Positions 9,701 through 17,743 of a DNA stretch of 52,113 bases are shown here, in pieces (positions within the stretch are counted from its first letter, which is position 1; every line of letters starts with the position of its first letter). The notes below the pieces were generated by a model, which searched no databases, was not told the origin of the DNA, and saw only the letters and a program-made list of their open reading frames with translations. The DNA is from SZUA-87 sp041687805. GTDB lineage: Bacteria > Actinomycetota > Acidimicrobiia > Acidimicrobiales > Aldehydirespiratoraceae. The DNA is taken from positions 1 through 52,113 of the forward strand of contig JBDNJK010000094.1 of the NCBI GenBank assembly GCA_041687805.1, in the 5' to 3' direction. The position numbers and the translations under genes were made by a program.

Positions 9701-10482
9701 CACTGGTGATCTGGGAAGCCCAATTCGGCGACTTCGCCAATGGCGCCCAGATAATCATCGATCAATTCATCGTGGCGTCGAAGGACAAGTGGAACCAAGA
9801 CTCCGGCCTGGTGATGCTGCTGCCACACGGCTACGAGGGCCAGGGGCCTGAGCATTCGTCAGCGCGCATCGAACGGTTTCTCATCCTGGCGGCCGAAGAC
9901 AACATTCAAATCTGCAATGCCACCAACGCCGCCCAGTTGTTCCATCTGCTGCGACGCCAGGCCAAGACCAAACCACCCAAGCCGTTGGTGGTGTTCACCC
10001 CCAAGTCATTGCTGCGGGCCCATTCGTCGCGGTCAGGCATCGAGGATCTTCTCACCGGCACTTTCGAAGAAGTTCTCCCAGACGATTCCGTCACCGACCC
10101 CGAAAGCATCAAACAAATCGTTTTCTGCAGTGGAAAGATCGCATATGACGCCGTAGCGGTCAGAGACGAGAGAAATGCCCCGTCGGCGATCGCCAGAGTC
10201 GAGCAGTTGTTCCCATGGCCCTACGACGCCGTTGCCAAAGAAATCGCCCGCTATCCGCATGCATCGGAAATCGTGTGGCTTCAGGAGGAGCCCGAAAACA
10301 TGGGTGCCTGGAACTTCATCAAGGGCCGTCTCTACGAGGCCCACGGCGACACCCACCAGATACGCCGAGTCAGCCGGTTCGAGTCGGGTAGCCCAGCAAC
10401 CGGCAGCGCAAAGGTTCACGCTCAGGAACTTGTCGAGTTGCTCGATCGGGTCTTCTCACCTAAGAGTGAATCCAACCGCTGA
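6787..10482 (+). CDS. kgd: Multifunctional 2-oxoglutarate dehydrogenase / 2-hydroxy-3-oxoadipate synthase
   Basis: The protein is 1231 residues, the length of mycobacterial Kgd. An N-terminal E1o-type segment (NAWLVDEMRARWEVDP) is followed by a Pro/Ala/Thr-rich linker of about 60 residues, an E2 acyltransferase catalytic domain (about 100-345, DHRIIQGAESG near residue 314), and the thiamine-diphosphate E1o domain (MAHRGRLNVLVN near 547, then the GDAAFAGQGVV region and RRHGHNEGDDP). There is no lipoyl domain, as is usual for this family. It decarboxylates 2-oxoglutarate in the TCA cycle, with lipoyl and E3 functions supplied elsewhere. The frame is open far upstream, but ATG 6787 (or the adjacent GTG 6790) is where homology starts. 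Its 3' end overlaps the convergent HAD gene by 27 bp. Confidence 0.96.
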   Translation: MVTDSSDNFIEVGPNAWLVDEMRARWEVDPTSVDPLWRSEFESAGSPTSPDARPTTIDTSATVVTSPPPRPADPPRSSTPPDAVVRPAAAKPTPAPDKQAGEQIRGVGARIVTNMEASLGVPTATGFRDVPAKLLEINRKVINGYLGRTRGGKVSFTHLIGYAIVRAISDDMPTMNNSFARGSEGQPLLVRNGHVGLGIAVDVKKADGSRTLMVPCIRDADSLDFRSFHDKYEDLITKVRAGKVSPDDFVGTTVSLTNPGTIGTRQSVPRLMPGQGLIIGTGSIAYPVEYQAADPAKLAEIGVSKVMTISSTYDHRIIQGAESGMFLKKVSELLLGEDAFYDRIFQSLGVPYEAVKWRRDVNPADQENGMLEKQAQVNSLINMHRVRGHLIADLDPLRLNEPRMHAELDPATYGLTIWDLDREFLTGGHAGGYAPVGGHHKMKLADSLSVLRDAYCRTIGIEFMHIQDPVEKRWIQEMVEGADHTISPDEQRHILHRLNAAEALETFLGTKYVGQKRFGLEGAESTIPLLDALLEVAADSGIVEVVMGMAHRGRLNVLVNLVGKKYGQLFSEFEGSIDAGMTQGSGDVKYHLGQRGEFTSKAGNTIPVELAANPSHLEAVDPVVVGMARARLDGIDPSDHRPPFAILPLQIHGDAAFAGQGVVAETLNFSQVHGYRVGGTVHLIINNQLGFTTTPAGARTGVYPTDVAKMIQAPIFHVNGDDPEACVRVARMAFAYREQFHKDVVIDMFCYRRHGHNEGDDPSYTLPDMYRRIDARPTVREQYTSALVKRGDLTPAQEEESLADFKARLQFALDETREHAPDPSTRALPHSPATGVLPHIQTSIDRALVDQIYDALGDTPEGFTIHPKLARQFVARDKMFEGGEIDWALGEAMAFGSLLIDGTSIRLTGQDSRRGTFSHRHSTLVDYETSREHVPLASLAGPQSQLWIYDSILSEYASLGFEFGYSVANQDALVIWEAQFGDFANGAQIIIDQFIVASKDKWNQDSGLVMLLPHGYEGQGPEHSSARIERFLILAAEDNIQICNATNAAQLFHLLRRQAKTKPPKPLVVFTPKSLLRAHSSRSGIEDLLTGTFEEVLPDDSVTDPESIKQIVFCSGKIAYDAVAVRDERNAPSAIARVEQLFPWPYDAVAKEIARYPHASEIVWLQEEPENMGAWNFIKGRLYEAHGDTHQIRRVSRFESGSPATGSAKVHAQELVELLDRVFSPKSESNR

Positions 10483-11079
10483 CTCAAGTTCGGCAATGGC
10501 AGCCGCCGGATCCGCCACCTTGATAGTCGTCATGCCCATTTCCCGAGCGGGTTTCAAGTTGACCCCCAGGTCGTCGAGGAACACGCACTGCTCTGGACCA
10601 ACCCCGAGCATTTCGCACGCGATCTCGTAGAACCGAGGCTCGGGTTTACGAATACCAACCACGCTCGACTCCACGACCTGGTCGAACATCGCGTAGATCT
10701 TCTCGATACGCGGGTCGGGATCGCCGGCGTTGGGGTCACGAAAATTGTTGGTAAGCATCGCGGTGGCGAGATGCTCACCACAACGCTCGACCGCTCTCAC
10801 CATCTCAGGCCTGATCTCTCCACGCAGACCCTCAAGAATCCGACGGGCGTCGAGTGTTAAGCCAACCGCGGCGGCCTCCGCCTCAAAAACGTCAACGAAC
10901 CCGACGGCATCGAGTTCGCCGCGCTCGAAACGGGCCCACGCGTTCGTGTCGGGGTTTGTGGAGTTGAGTCCACGGATTGTGTGAATCGGTAGGCCTATCT
11001 CACGCTCGTACAAGTTGAACGCGTCGAACGGGCTCGTGAGAATGACACCACCGAAATCGAACAGAGCTGCTGCAATCAC
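10456..11079 (-). CDS. HAD-superfamily hydrolase (epoxide-hydrolase-N/YihX-like)
   Basis: HAD phosphatase-like protein of 207 residues. Motif I is LFDFGGVI, motif II MLTNN, motif III the lysine in IRKPEPRFYE, and motif IV VFLDDLGVNL. A helical C1 cap lies between motifs I and II. This set, with DFGG rather than DxD in motif I, is typical of the subfamily with YihX-type phosphatases and soluble-epoxide-hydrolase N-domains; the substrate is unknown. GTG 11079 is chosen because the nucleophile motif follows within six residues; the longer frame to 11199 would run into the divergent NYN gene. The gene end overlaps kgd convergently. Confidence 0.85.
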   Translation of the reverse strand: MIAAALFDFGGVILTSPFDAFNLYEREIGLPIHTIRGLNSTNPDTNAWARFERGELDAVGFVDVFEAEAAAVGLTLDARRILEGLRGEIRPEMVRAVERCGEHLATAMLTNNFRDPNAGDPDPRIEKIYAMFDQVVESSVVGIRKPEPRFYEIACEMLGVGPEQCVFLDDLGVNLKPAREMGMTTIKVADPAAAIAELESAVGFTLR

Positions 11080-11140
11080 GTGAGCATCGTATGTTTCACG
11101 GGTGCAGGCTCCGACGCCGGTCACGTGGTTGACTAGCGGA

Positions 11141-12460
11141 ATGTCACAAGGCCACGCCGTTGTAGACGGATCAAACATCGCCACAGAGGGTCGGAGCACA
11201 CCAAGCCTCGCTCAACTCGACGAAGCCGTCACCACATTCATCGAGCAGAACGACTTCGAGTTCGTCACCGTGATCGTCGATGCCACCTTCGAACATCGAG
11301 TCGAAGACCCCGAGCGCGAGGCCGCGAAGTCGGCGATTGAGGGCGGAGAGATATTTACTCCGCCAGCTGGCGTAATCGGTCGGGGTGATGCCTTCATCCT
11401 GCAGGTGGCCGACAAGGCCAACGCCGTGGTGCTCTCAAACGACTCATTCCAGGAGTTTCACGGAACCTACGACTGGTTGTTCGACGATGGCAGGCTGATC
11501 GGGGGAAAGCCGATTCCCGGCATCGGTTGGATCTTTGTCCCGAGGTCACCGGTACGCGGACCGGTGAGCCGCCGAGCCATGCGTCAGTCGACTGCGATGG
11601 AACCTGCCCCCGCCAACCCGAAGATCGGCGACTTCCGGCGAATCGCCAAGACCACCAAGACCGCGAAAGTCACGAAAGCCGCGAAAGCCGCGAAAAAGGC
11701 ACCGGCGAAGACGACAAGCGCTAAGAAGACCGTGGGTAAACCGCCGGTCGCCGCTAAGCGAAAAACGGCCAAGAAGAGTACCGATGCCAACTCGGATTCA
11801 GCTTGGCGAAGTTTCCGCAGCGACTATCCCGAGGGCAGCACTGTTGCTGCGAAGGTCGAAAGATTCTCATCGCACGGTGCGTACGGATCGGTCGACGGGG
11901 TCAACGTCTACATTCCGCTCAGCCTTCTTGGAGACCCGGCGCCCCGGCGTGCCCGTGACGTGATCTCGCTTGGAGAAACGGTGGATTTCGTCGTTCATGG
12001 CTTCGATGAAGCCCGTCGAAGCATCGATGTCGGAATGATGGCATTCGCCGGCAGCACTGCTAGTGCAGCGGCTCCCAAGAGAGCTCCTGCCCGCAAGCCA
12101 ATCGCCAGGAAGGCCGTCGCGAAGAAGGCTGCGGCCAAGAGGCCGGTTGTCAAGAAGGCTGCGGCCAAGAAGACCACCGCAGCAAAGAAAGCTGTCGAGA
12201 AGAAGGCCGTGGCCAAGCGGGCTGCGGACAAGACACCGACAGCGAAGCAGGCCGCGGCCAAGAAGGCTGTGGCCAAAAGGTCGGCCACGAAGACAACGGT
12301 CGCCAAAAAGACCACGACGAGAAAACCTGCAGCGAAGCGGCCGGCGACCAAAAAGGCTATGGCCAAGAGGCCAGCCGCGCAGAAAGCGGATGCCAAAAAG
12401 ACCACGACGAGAAAACCTGCAGCGAAGCGGCCGAGAGCACGAAAGCCAACCGCCAAATAG
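11141..12460 (+). CDS. NYN-domain ribonuclease with S1-like domain and histone-H1-like Lys/Ala tail
   Basis: Residues 1-135 (AVVDGSNIATEG, VIVDATFEHR, GRGDAFILQVADKANAVVLSNDSF) form a Zc3h12a/NYN-type PIN-like ribonuclease domain with the spaced acidic residues expected for metal binding. A short Lys/Ala segment follows, then an S1-like RNA-binding domain (about 220-300, YPEGSTVAAKVERFSSHGAYGSV). The last 120 residues are almost only Lys, Ala, Arg and Thr in AKK-type repeats, as in histone-H1-like tails. The likely role is RNA cleavage or processing with tail-mediated nucleic-acid binding (inference). ATG 11141 is used because the domain begins five residues later; the frame extends to 11102 without homology. 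Confidence 0.8.
   Translation: MSQGHAVVDGSNIATEGRSTPSLAQLDEAVTTFIEQNDFEFVTVIVDATFEHRVEDPEREAAKSAIEGGEIFTPPAGVIGRGDAFILQVADKANAVVLSNDSFQEFHGTYDWLFDDGRLIGGKPIPGIGWIFVPRSPVRGPVSRRAMRQSTAMEPAPANPKIGDFRRIAKTTKTAKVTKAAKAAKKAPAKTTSAKKTVGKPPVAAKRKTAKKSTDANSDSAWRSFRSDYPEGSTVAAKVERFSSHGAYGSVDGVNVYIPLSLLGDPAPRRARDVISLGETVDFVVHGFDEARRSIDVGMMAFAGSTASAAAPKRAPARKPIARKAVAKKAAAKRPVVKKAAAKKTTAAKKAVEKKAVAKRAADKTPTAKQAAAKKAVAKRSATKTTVAKKTTTRKPAAKRPATKKAMAKRPAAQKADAKKTTTRKPAAKRPRARKPTAK
12302..12433 (+). repeat. 42-bp direct repeat inside the Lys/Ala tail
   Basis: Bases 12302-12343 and 12392-12433 are identical over 42 bases and encode the same AKKTTTRKPAAKRP peptide. They lie 90 bp apart in the H1-like tail of the NYN gene. 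Identity at every third codon position suggests recent duplication, so tail length may vary between strains. Confidence 0.9.
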
Positions 12461-12523
12461 ACGATCGTCGGATCTCACGGTGAACTGACCCACCGGGCGT
12501 CCCGGCGATAGATTGCAGCACCT

Positions 12524-14224
12524 ATGGCCGCACAGTTCATCTTCACCATGCACAAGGTGGGCAGGTTCATACCGCCCAACCGCGATGTACTCAAGGACAT
12601 CACGCTCGCCTTCTACCCGGGCGCAAAGATCGGGGTGCTTGGCCCGAATGGTTCCGGCAAGTCGACACTGCTCAAAATCATGGCCGGTGTCGATGACGGA
12701 TTCACCGGCGACGCCCGCCTCACCAGCGGTTTCACAGTGGGCATGCTCGACCAGGAACCCCATCTCGACGATTCCAAGGATGTGCTCGGAAATGTGATGG
12801 ACGGCGCAGGCGAGGCCGCCTTGCTCTTGGCAACCTACGACGAGATCATGGCCGGATGGTCGGACCCCGATGCCGACTACGAGAAGCTCGGTGCCCGACA
12901 GGCAGACATCGAATCGAAGATCGAGGCACTCGGTGCATGGGATCTCCAACGCAACGTCGAAATCGCCATGGATGCTCTGCGCACCCCCCCGTCACATTCA
13001 CCAGTCGACAATCTGTCTGGTGGCGAACGCCGCAGGGTCGCACTTGCCCGATTGCTGCTGACGAAGCCCGATCTGCTCCTGCTCGACGAGCCAACCAATC
13101 ACCTGGACGCCGAATCGGTGGCATGGCTCGAACGAACGCTTCAGGATTACTCGGGCACCGTCGTGGCCATCACCCATGATCGCTACTTCCTCGACAACGT
13201 CGCCGAGTGGATCCTCGAGCTCGACCATGGCCGCGGCTATCCCTTCGAGGGCAACTACAGCGGCTTTCTCGAACAGAAGGAGGCGCGAATGGCCTCCGAG
13301 CAAAAGGCCGACGATGCGCGCCGTCGCACTCTCAAACACGAGCTCGAGTGGGTACGAATGGCACCCAAGGCTCGTCAGGCCAAAGGTAAAGCTCGACTGG
13401 CCGCCTACGACAAGCTGTTGGAGCAGACCCGCGCCGCGGAGGGACTATCGGCCGATCTTGAGATCATGATTCCGGTCGATTCGAGGCTGGGCGACGTGGT
13501 GATCGAGGCCGGCGGACTCACCAAGGGCTTCGACGACAAACTCCTCATCGAGGACCTCTCATTCTCCCTGCCCCCTGCCGGCATAGTCGGTGTCATCGGG
13601 GCCAACGGCGCCGGTAAGTCCACGCTCTTCAAGATGATCATCAACGCCGCAGAGGGGGGAAACGACCCGGCCTACGAACCCGACACCGGAACTCTTCGAA
13701 TCGGGCCAACTGTCACGCTTGGCTATGTCGACCAAGACCGAACTCTCGAACCGGACAAGACTGTCTACGAGGAGATCACCGGAGGCGTCGACAACCTCGA
13801 GGTCGGCGGTCGCGAGATCCATGGCCGGGCCTACGTTGCGTCGTTCAATTTCAAGGGCTCGGACCAACAAAAGAAGGTCAGCACACTGTCCGGCGGCGAA
13901 CGCAATCGAGTCCACCTGGCGAAAGTCCTCAAAGAAGGCGCCAACGTCTTGCTGCTCGACGAGCCGACAAACGATCTCGATGTCGACACGCTGCGCGCGC
14001 TTGAAGATGCGGTGGAGGCATACGCCGGATGCGCCGTGATCGTGAGCCACGATCGCTGGTTCCTTGATCGCGTGGCCACCCACATCCTCGCCTTCGAGGG
14101 CGATTCCGTGGTGCGCTGGTTCGAGGGGAACTTCACTCAGTACGCCGACTTCCGCAAACGCGAGCACGGTGTCGATGCCATGCGCCCCCAGCGGATCAAG
14201 TACAAGCCCGTATCGCGCAGCTGA
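12524..14224 (+). CDS. ettA: ABC-F translation factor, energy-dependent translational throttle A
   Basis: The 566-residue protein carries two soluble ABC ATPase domains in tandem without membrane segments. The first has Walker A GPNGSGKST, signature LSGGERRRV and Walker B LLLLDEPTNHLDAESV; the second has GANGAGKST, LSGGERNRV and LLLDEPTNDLDVDT. The N-terminal FTMHKVGRFIPPNRDVLKDI and the arm insertion near residues 95-140 are typical of EttA, which binds the ribosomal E site and gates initial elongation according to ATP level. ATG 12524 follows a 63-bp gap after the NYN gene in the same orientation. Confidence 0.95.
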   Translation: MAAQFIFTMHKVGRFIPPNRDVLKDITLAFYPGAKIGVLGPNGSGKSTLLKIMAGVDDGFTGDARLTSGFTVGMLDQEPHLDDSKDVLGNVMDGAGEAALLLATYDEIMAGWSDPDADYEKLGARQADIESKIEALGAWDLQRNVEIAMDALRTPPSHSPVDNLSGGERRRVALARLLLTKPDLLLLDEPTNHLDAESVAWLERTLQDYSGTVVAITHDRYFLDNVAEWILELDHGRGYPFEGNYSGFLEQKEARMASEQKADDARRRTLKHELEWVRMAPKARQAKGKARLAAYDKLLEQTRAAEGLSADLEIMIPVDSRLGDVVIEAGGLTKGFDDKLLIEDLSFSLPPAGIVGVIGANGAGKSTLFKMIINAAEGGNDPAYEPDTGTLRIGPTVTLGYVDQDRTLEPDKTVYEEITGGVDNLEVGGREIHGRAYVASFNFKGSDQQKKVSTLSGGERNRVHLAKVLKEGANVLLLDEPTNDLDVDTLRALEDAVEAYAGCAVIVSHDRWFLDRVATHILAFEGDSVVRWFEGNFTQYADFRKREHGVDAMRPQRIKYKPVSRS

Positions 14225-14344
14225 TTCGTGGCCACCGCCCGATTTGCCCCGCTGCCTCGGTGTTTGCGGAACGAATCGGCGCGCAGGCGTGTTCCTTCCC
14301 CGACAATTCACAGCGAACCTGTGACGCTCGAAGGGCAGTAACCG

Positions 14345-14863
14345 ATGACAACCACACTCGCTTCCTCACTTGCAGGGCAGTACAGCGCAGGCTGGGCGAT
14401 TTTCGCCGGCGCAATCGGCGCCATGGCCATGCTGGTGGTGATTTACGGCGGCCGTGCCATGGGCATGACCAAGATGGATCTGCTTCGCACGCTCGGCACC
14501 ATGGTGCAGCCCAAGGGATCCACCAACGTCGTCTATGGCATCGGTCTGATGATGCACTTGATGATGGGCGCGGCGTTCGGACTGCTCCACACCGGGCTCC
14601 TCCATGCCTTCGATCCCACATCCACCGGCGCCGCAACTGGGTTGGGAATTCTCATCGGTGCCGTTCATGGCATGATCGTCACCGGCGGCATGCCGATAAT
14701 GCTGAGGATGGGCCACCCGTTGGTCAAGGACGGCACCATCGACGATCCCGGCCCGGCCATGACCGGCTTCGGCAAGATGACGCCAATTGGCATGGTGATG
14801 GCCCACGTCGTATACGGAATCGTTGTCGGAGCGATCTACGCCGGAGCGGTAGCCATCGGCTGA
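14345..14863 (+). CDS. Small membrane protein, function unknown
   Basis: The 172-residue protein has four strongly hydrophobic segments (about 15-35, 60-85, 95-120, 145-170) joined by short loops rich in Met and Gly, with a conserved-looking MGMTKMDLLRTLG stretch after the first. Methionine and histidine are frequent at the membrane faces (LMMHLMMG, GAVHGMIVTGGMPIMLRMGH), which might bind a metal, but no family was recognised. It begins 120 bp after ettA on the same strand, and its 3' end is 11 bp from convergent cysC. Confidence 0.7.
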   Translation: MTTTLASSLAGQYSAGWAIFAGAIGAMAMLVVIYGGRAMGMTKMDLLRTLGTMVQPKGSTNVVYGIGLMMHLMMGAAFGLLHTGLLHAFDPTSTGAATGLGILIGAVHGMIVTGGMPIMLRMGHPLVKDGTIDDPGPAMTGFGKMTPIGMVMAHVVYGIVVGAIYAGAVAIG

Positions 14864-14874
14864 ATCCTGACGGT

Positions 14875-15465
14875 TCAACCCAGCAGATCGAGCACCTTGG
14901 CCGCCATAGCGGCCGGGTCGCCATCTGCTGGGGCGAGCCTCAGGTCGGGGTGTGTCGGCGCCTCGTAGGGGTCGTCGATGCCGGTGAACCCGGTGATTTC
15001 TCCGGCTCGAGCCTTGGCGTAGAGCCCCTTGGGGTCGCGCTGCTCGCACGTCTCGATCGGTGTGTCGACGAACACTTCGATGAACCTCACGCCTGCCGCG
15101 TCGGCAAGCGCACGTGCGTTGTCTCGGGCCCGACGAAACGGACTGACCAACGGCACCAACGCCACTAGACCGGCATCGGCCATCAACCTGGCGACCTCAG
15201 CCACCCGCCTCACGTTCTCATCACGATCAGCTGCTGCAAAACCGAGGTCGCCGTTGAGGCCGTGACGGATGTTGTCGCCATCGAGAACATAGGCAGGCGT
15301 GCCAGCGCGTAGGAGCACTGCCTCTACTTCCATTGCCACGGTCGACTTTCCGGATCCCGATAGGCCTGTGAACCAAACGACCGCGCCCTTGAGCCCGAGT
15401 TCGGTCCATCGCTCGGACCGGCTCAGGTGACCTGGGTGCCAGACGACATTGAGGCTCTCGGTCAT
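14875..15465 (-). CDS. cysC: Adenylyl-sulfate kinase
   Basis: APS kinase of 196 residues: Walker A GLSGSGKST, the DGDNIRHGLNGDLGF substrate loop, VPLVSPFRRARDNAR, FVDTPIETCEQRDPKGLY and the GITGFTGIDDPYEAP-type lid region. It phosphorylates APS at the 3' position to give PAPS. ATG 15465 lies one base after the cysN stop; GTG 15480 would overlap cysN by 14 bases and is a possible alternative. It is the third gene of cysD-cysN-cysC, so the cell makes PAPS in addition to activated sulfate. CysN and CysC are separate here rather than fused. Confidence 0.94.
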   Translation of the reverse strand: MTESLNVVWHPGHLSRSERWTELGLKGAVVWFTGLSGSGKSTVAMEVEAVLLRAGTPAYVLDGDNIRHGLNGDLGFAAADRDENVRRVAEVARLMADAGLVALVPLVSPFRRARDNARALADAAGVRFIEVFVDTPIETCEQRDPKGLYAKARAGEITGFTGIDDPYEAPTHPDLRLAPADGDPAAMAAKVLDLLG

Positions 15466-15466
15466 G

Positions 15467-16723
15467 TCAGTTGGACTCACCGAGAATCATTCCAGCACCC
15501 ACTGTGGTGTTGGTGGCTTCTTCAATCAGCACGAAACTTCCCGTGGCTCGATTGCGACGGTATTCGTCGAAGAACAAGGGCAGTTGGCTGCGCAGGCTCA
15601 CTCGGCCGATCTCGTTGAGACGAAGCTCCGCCGCGCCTTCATTGCGGCTCAAGGTGTTGACATCGAGTTGGTAGGCAAGGTCTTTCACGATCACCTTGGC
15701 GGTGCGCGTGGTGTGCTTGATCACGAGTCGGCTACCGGCGGTGAGTTGCACCCGCTCTGACATCCAGCAGACCATCGCGTCGATGTCTTGCGATGATGTC
15801 GGCTGGTTGTTGGGTCGACAGAGCATGTCGCCACGAGAGATATCGATCTCGTCGGACAATCTGACGGTGACCGACATTGGAGCGAACGCCTCGTCGACCG
15901 GACCGTCGAAGGTCTCGATGCTCTTGATGGTGGAACCGAAGCCCGACGGCAACACAACCACTTTGTCTCCCGGGCGCATGACGCCACCGGCGACCGTTCC
16001 GGCATATCCGCGATAGTCGTGGAACTCGTCGGACTGAGGCCGAATCACATACTGCACGGGGAACCGTGGGTCGATGAGGTTGCGGTCGGACGCTATGTGG
16101 ACCTCTTCGAGGTGGTGTAGAAGTGGCGGCCCGTCGTACCAAGGAGTGTTGTCTGACCTCTCGACCACGTTGTCGCCGTGGAGCGCCGACACCGGGATGA
16201 AGGTGAGATCAACAATGTCGAGCTTCATCGCGAACTCGCGGAACTCGTCCTTGACTTCCTCGAATCGAGCCTCGTCGTAGTCGACGAGATCCATCTTGTT
16301 GACGGCCACAACCAGGTGAGGGATTCGCAGCAACGAGGCCAGAAAAGCGTGGCGGCGCGACTGCTCGAGAACGCCCTTGCGTGCGTCTATCAACACGATG
16401 GCGAGATCGGCGGTGGACGCACCGGTGATCATGTTGCGGGTGTATTGGGTGTGGCCCGGGGTGTCGGCGATGATGAACTTGCGCTTCGGCGTGGAGAAGT
16501 AGCGATAGGCCACGTCGATGGTGATGCCTTGTTCACGTTCGGCACGCAGGCCATCGGTGAGCAGCGCAAGATTGGTATAGCCGGCGCCCATCTGCACCGA
16601 GGCCCGCTCAACAGCATCGAGTTGGTCCTGAAAGATGGTCTTGGTGTCGTAGAGCAACCTGCCTATGAGCGTCGATTTTCCATCGTCGACGCTTCCCGCT
16701 GTGGCGAATCGAAGCATCTCCAT
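15467..16723 (-). CDS. cysN: Sulfate adenylyltransferase subunit 1 (GTPase)
   Basis: The 418-residue GTPase has G1 GSVDDGKST, the switch region EQGITIDVAYRYF, G3 DTPGH, G4 NKMD and a two-barrel C-terminal half like elongation factor Tu. It couples GTP hydrolysis to APS formation by CysD. The start ATG overlaps the cysD stop in the sequence TAATG, indicating translational coupling. The length fits a stand-alone CysN without a fused kinase. Confidence 0.95.
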   Translation of the reverse strand: MEMLRFATAGSVDDGKSTLIGRLLYDTKTIFQDQLDAVERASVQMGAGYTNLALLTDGLRAEREQGITIDVAYRYFSTPKRKFIIADTPGHTQYTRNMITGASTADLAIVLIDARKGVLEQSRRHAFLASLLRIPHLVVAVNKMDLVDYDEARFEEVKDEFREFAMKLDIVDLTFIPVSALHGDNVVERSDNTPWYDGPPLLHHLEEVHIASDRNLIDPRFPVQYVIRPQSDEFHDYRGYAGTVAGGVMRPGDKVVVLPSGFGSTIKSIETFDGPVDEAFAPMSVTVRLSDEIDISRGDMLCRPNNQPTSSQDIDAMVCWMSERVQLTAGSRLVIKHTTRTAKVIVKDLAYQLDVNTLSRNEGAAELRLNEIGRVSLRSQLPLFFDEYRRNRATGSFVLIEEATNTTVGAGMILGESN

Positions 16724-17628
16724 TAGAAGTACCCGTCCTTCTTGCGGTCTTCCATCGCCGCTTCCGACACACGATCATCGGCACGAGTGGCGCCACGTTC
16801 GGTGATCCGGGTGGCCGACACTTCGGCGATGATCGCGTCGATGGTGTCGGCAGATGACTCCACGGCTCCAGTGCAACTCATGTCGCCGACCGTGCGGTAG
16901 CGAACGCTCTCGACGTATGGGGTTTCGCCTTCGATGACTGTGGTGACCGGGCTCACGGCCAACAACATTCCATCGCGTTCGAACACCTCACGCTGATGTG
17001 CGAAGTAGACGGACGGAATCTCAATCTGCTCGGCCTTTATGTATTGCCAGATGTCGAGCTCGGTCCAATTCGAGATTGGGAACACCCGGATGTGTTCCCC
17101 CTGGCGGATGCGACCGTTGTAGAGACTCCAAAGCTCCGGTCGCTGATTCTTAGGGTCCCATTGCCCGAATTCGTCACGGAACGAGAACACCCGCTCCTTG
17201 GCCCGGGCCTTCTCTTCATCGCGACGGGCCCCGCCGAAGAGCGCATCAAAGCGGTGCTCCGCAATGCCATCGAGCAGAGTTCGGGTTTGTAGGCGGTTGC
17301 GGCTGGCCCTCGGGCCGGTCTCCTCGACCACCTTTCCCTCATCGATCGACTTCTGGACAGAGGCAACCACGAGTCGTGTTCCGAGTTCGGCCAGTCGACG
17401 GTCTCGGAATTCCATTACCTCGGGAAAGTTGTGGCCGGTGTCGACGTGCATCGCCGGAAATGGAAGCTTGGCCGGCCAGAACGCTTTCTCGGCGAGCCTA
17501 AGCATCACGATGCTGTCCTTGCCACCGGAGAACAACATGCAGGGTCGCTCGAATTGTGCTGCAACTTCACGAAAAATATGGATCGATTCGGCCTCCAACT
17601 GGCGGAGGTGGGAGAGCTCATATGCCAT
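16723..17628 (-). CDS. cysD: Sulfate adenylyltransferase subunit 2
   Basis: The 301-residue product is a PP-loop ATP pyrophosphatase: LFSGGKDSIVML is the P-loop, followed by HVDTGHNFPEV, FGGARRDEEKARAKERVFSFRD, WDPKNQRPELW, FPISNWTELDIWQYI and the C-terminal TVGDMSCTGAVES. With CysN it makes APS from ATP and sulfate. ATG 17628 is chosen because MAYELSHLRQLEAESIHI is the usual N-terminus; the frame runs on to 17706 without homology. It is the first gene of the operon, divergent from cysQ with about 115 bp between them. Confidence 0.95.
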   Translation of the reverse strand: MAYELSHLRQLEAESIHIFREVAAQFERPCMLFSGGKDSIVMLRLAEKAFWPAKLPFPAMHVDTGHNFPEVMEFRDRRLAELGTRLVVASVQKSIDEGKVVEETGPRASRNRLQTRTLLDGIAEHRFDALFGGARRDEEKARAKERVFSFRDEFGQWDPKNQRPELWSLYNGRIRQGEHIRVFPISNWTELDIWQYIKAEQIEIPSVYFAHQREVFERDGMLLAVSPVTTVIEGETPYVESVRYRTVGDMSCTGAVESSADTIDAIIAEVSATRITERGATRADDRVSEAAMEDRKKDGYF

Positions 17629-17731
17629 GGAGAGCACCAAACGTCGAGTCCATCGACAGCATGTTACGGTCGTCACAAGCCGGTGAGCAACATTGGCATT
17701 CAACAACCAAGTGCTCCCCCGAGCCGATCAT

Positions 17732-17736
17732 GGAGG
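17732..17736 (+). promoter_or_regulatory. Shine-Dalgarno sequence deciding the cysQ TTG start
   Basis: GGAGG lies seven bases before TTG 17744. The other in-frame start candidate, TTG 17693, has no comparable site, so this motif settles the start. Confidence 0.7.
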
Positions 17737-17743
17737 TATCGAA

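Noticed and set aside
9313..9855. Long minus-strand frame within kgd
   Set aside because: It is antisense to a highly conserved E1 domain; such frames are common in GC-rich genes.
11867..12949. Minus-strand frame of 360 codons
   Set aside because: It is the complement of the Lys/Ala tail and the ettA start; the repetitive Gly/Leu/Arg composition is a by-product of the repeat.
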